Source: Fimiplasma intestinipullorum
GTDB lineage: Bacteria; Bacillota_I; Bacilli_A; Erysipelotrichales; Coprobacillaceae
DNA: 39,590 bases
Direction of reading: 5' to 3'
Assembly: GCA_018715065.1 (NCBI GenBank)
Contig: DVMJ01000071.1
Coordinates: 1-39,590, forward strand
The notes under the pieces are model-generated. The model was not told the origin of the DNA. It searched no databases and worked only from the letters and a program-made list of their open reading frames with translations. The translations under genes were made by a program, and so were the position numbers. Numbering within the stretch: position 1 is the stretch's first letter; every line of letters starts with the position of its first letter. Shown piece after piece: positions 38,701 through 39,590 of the stretch.

Positions 38701-39409
38701 CGATCTGGAATCTCGCAGTTATCTGACACCTTATGGTGCTAAACTGAGAGTCAGCCTGAATGATCAGGTAGAGATCGGTGGTAAGATCACCGAAGGTTCT
38801 ATCGATCCAAAAGAACTCTTAAGTGTGGCAGATATGACACATGTTCAGAACTACATTCTGAAAGAAGCCCAGCAGGTATATCGTTTACAGGGTATCGAAA
38901 TCTCTGATAAACATATCGAGGTCATCGTTAAACAGATGCTGCGCAAGATGCGTGTCATCGAAGGTGGTGACACGGGCGCATTACCAGGTACACATATTGG
39001 TATCAGTGCTTTCACTGAATTAAATAAACAGGTCTTAGCTGAAGGAAAACGTCCTGCTGTTGCCCAGCCAATTCTTTTAGGTATCACTAAAGCTTCGCTG
39101 GAAACAGAATCCTTCCTGTCAGCCGCATCTTTCCAGGAGACGACACGAATCCTGACCGATGCAGCCATCAAAGGCAAAGTAGACCATCTGACTGGACTCA
39201 AAGAAAATGTTATCATCGGTAAACTGATTCCTGCCGGAACAGGTATTCGCGGTCCGTTAAAATCACCAGAACAGATCGCTGAAGAACAGCGTATGAAAGA
39301 GCAGCAGGATGAGGCACATTTAGAAGATGTCGAAATGTATGAGACAGAAGACATGACAGATGAAATGTTCGATGAGGAAATGGACGAATCCATGCAGGAT
39401 GAAATGTAA
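35708..39409 (+). CDS. rpoC: RNA polymerase beta' subunit
   Basis: The protein has 1233 residues. Zinc site 1 is [19 protein letters not shown] (about residues 60-78). [20 protein letters not shown] precedes the catalytic Mg loop [37 protein letters not shown] belongs to the bridge-helix/trigger-loop region, and zinc site 2 is [13 protein letters not shown] with [26 protein letters not shown]. The last ~40 residues are an acidic, Met-rich tail ([22 protein letters not shown]...). GTG start at 35708 after AAAGGAGGG. Followed by a strong terminator. Confidence 0.98.
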   Translation: [1233 protein letters not shown]

Positions 39410-39412
39410 AAT

Positions 39413-39440
39413 GGAGAGGTTGATAAACCTCTCCTTTTTT
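39413..39440 (+). terminator. Terminator after rpoC
   Basis: GGAGAGGTT (39413-39421) pairs with AACCTCTCC (39426-39434) around GATA, followed by six T. Confidence 0.95.
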
Positions 39441-39507
39441 AAAAAAAGATTGAAAATTCGTTACTATTCACCGATAAAGAAGGTAAATAACCTTAGATAA
39501 AAAAGAG

Positions 39508-39577
39508 TACAGAAAAGAGAACGCTTAGTTAGCAAGGATTTCGGCTAACCTGTTCAAAGCGCTCTCTTTATTCTGTA
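39508..39577. repeat. 70-bp imperfect inverted repeat near the right edge
   Basis: The arms pair as TACAGAA (39508-39514)/TTCTGTA (39571-39577), AAGAGA (39515-39520)/TCTCTT (39563-39568), CGCTT (39522-39526)/AAGCG (39557-39561) and GTTAGC (39528-39533)/GCTAAC (39544-39549). The loop is 39534-39543. A smaller hairpin AAGGT/ACCTT lies at 39480-39494. On the minus strand the repeat is followed by CTCTTTTTT, so it could end a convergent gene to the right, or be a small RNA or transposon-derived repeat. The rest of 39441-39590 holds no gene that I can see. Confidence 0.55.
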
Positions 39578-39590
39578 ATGATGTTTGTAT

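Noticed and set aside
1..39590. tRNA, rRNA, CRISPR array, prophage or insertion-sequence transposase
   Set aside because: None seen. No direct repeat-spacer pattern, no transposase motif, and the RNA structures found are leaders and terminators.

Overview
The window is a chromosomal segment of a low-to-moderate GC, endospore-forming Firmicute. The best guess is Erysipelotrichia (Erysipelotrichaceae-like). Supporting signs are the sporulation genes (spoVT, yabP, yabQ, gerQ, cwlJ), a Bacillus-like gene order from cysS to rpoC, strong AAGGAGG ribosome binding sites, T-box and THF riboswitches, and an Asn at the RpoB position 526 equivalent, a trait described for the related Mollicutes. The taxon is inferred from content; no database search was possible.

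Layout. Positions 1-600: the tail of an unknown gene, a strong terminator, a junction rich in inverted ATTCCGA/TCGGAAT copies (including a perfect 24-bp palindrome), then an XRE-type regulator that has lost its DNA-binding N-terminus. Positions 590-4060: a DUF6624 gene, a lactonase-GNAT-ribokinase operon and a convergent rhodanese. Positions 4110-8520: lower glycolysis (pgk, tpiA, gpmI) with small unknown genes between. Positions 8540-13440: M18 aminopeptidase, thioredoxin-like lipoprotein, zinc-ribbon membrane protein, GNAT, HAD phosphatase and glycerophosphodiesterase. Positions 13450-15360: spoVT-rqcP-yabP-yabQ-divIC. Positions 15385-18920: esterase, folC, then a THF riboswitch controlling a folate ECF S component, and a GNAT. 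Positions 18920-19800: cwlJ-gerQ germination pair on the minus strand. Positions 20018-23735: glycogen synthesis operon glgC-glgD-glgA. Positions 23760-27580: a lipoprotein, then a T-box controlling cysS-mrnC-rlmB-sigH-like. Positions 27580-39440: rpmG-secE-nusG, rplK-rplA, rplJ-rplL, rsmC-like gene, rpoB and rpoC.

Much of the regulation can be read from RNA. It includes the folate riboswitch, the cysteine T-box, an L10-type leader before rplJ, and two matching GTGG...CCAC structures before rplK and before rplA that resemble the L1 site of 23S rRNA. A pair of mutually exclusive hairpins lies between rsmC and rpoB. The points most worth a second look are that rsmC-rpoB switch, the paired L1-like sites, the apparent ATC start of cwlJ, the palindromic junction at the left edge, the acidic tails of RpoB and RpoC, and the predicted natural rifampicin resistance.
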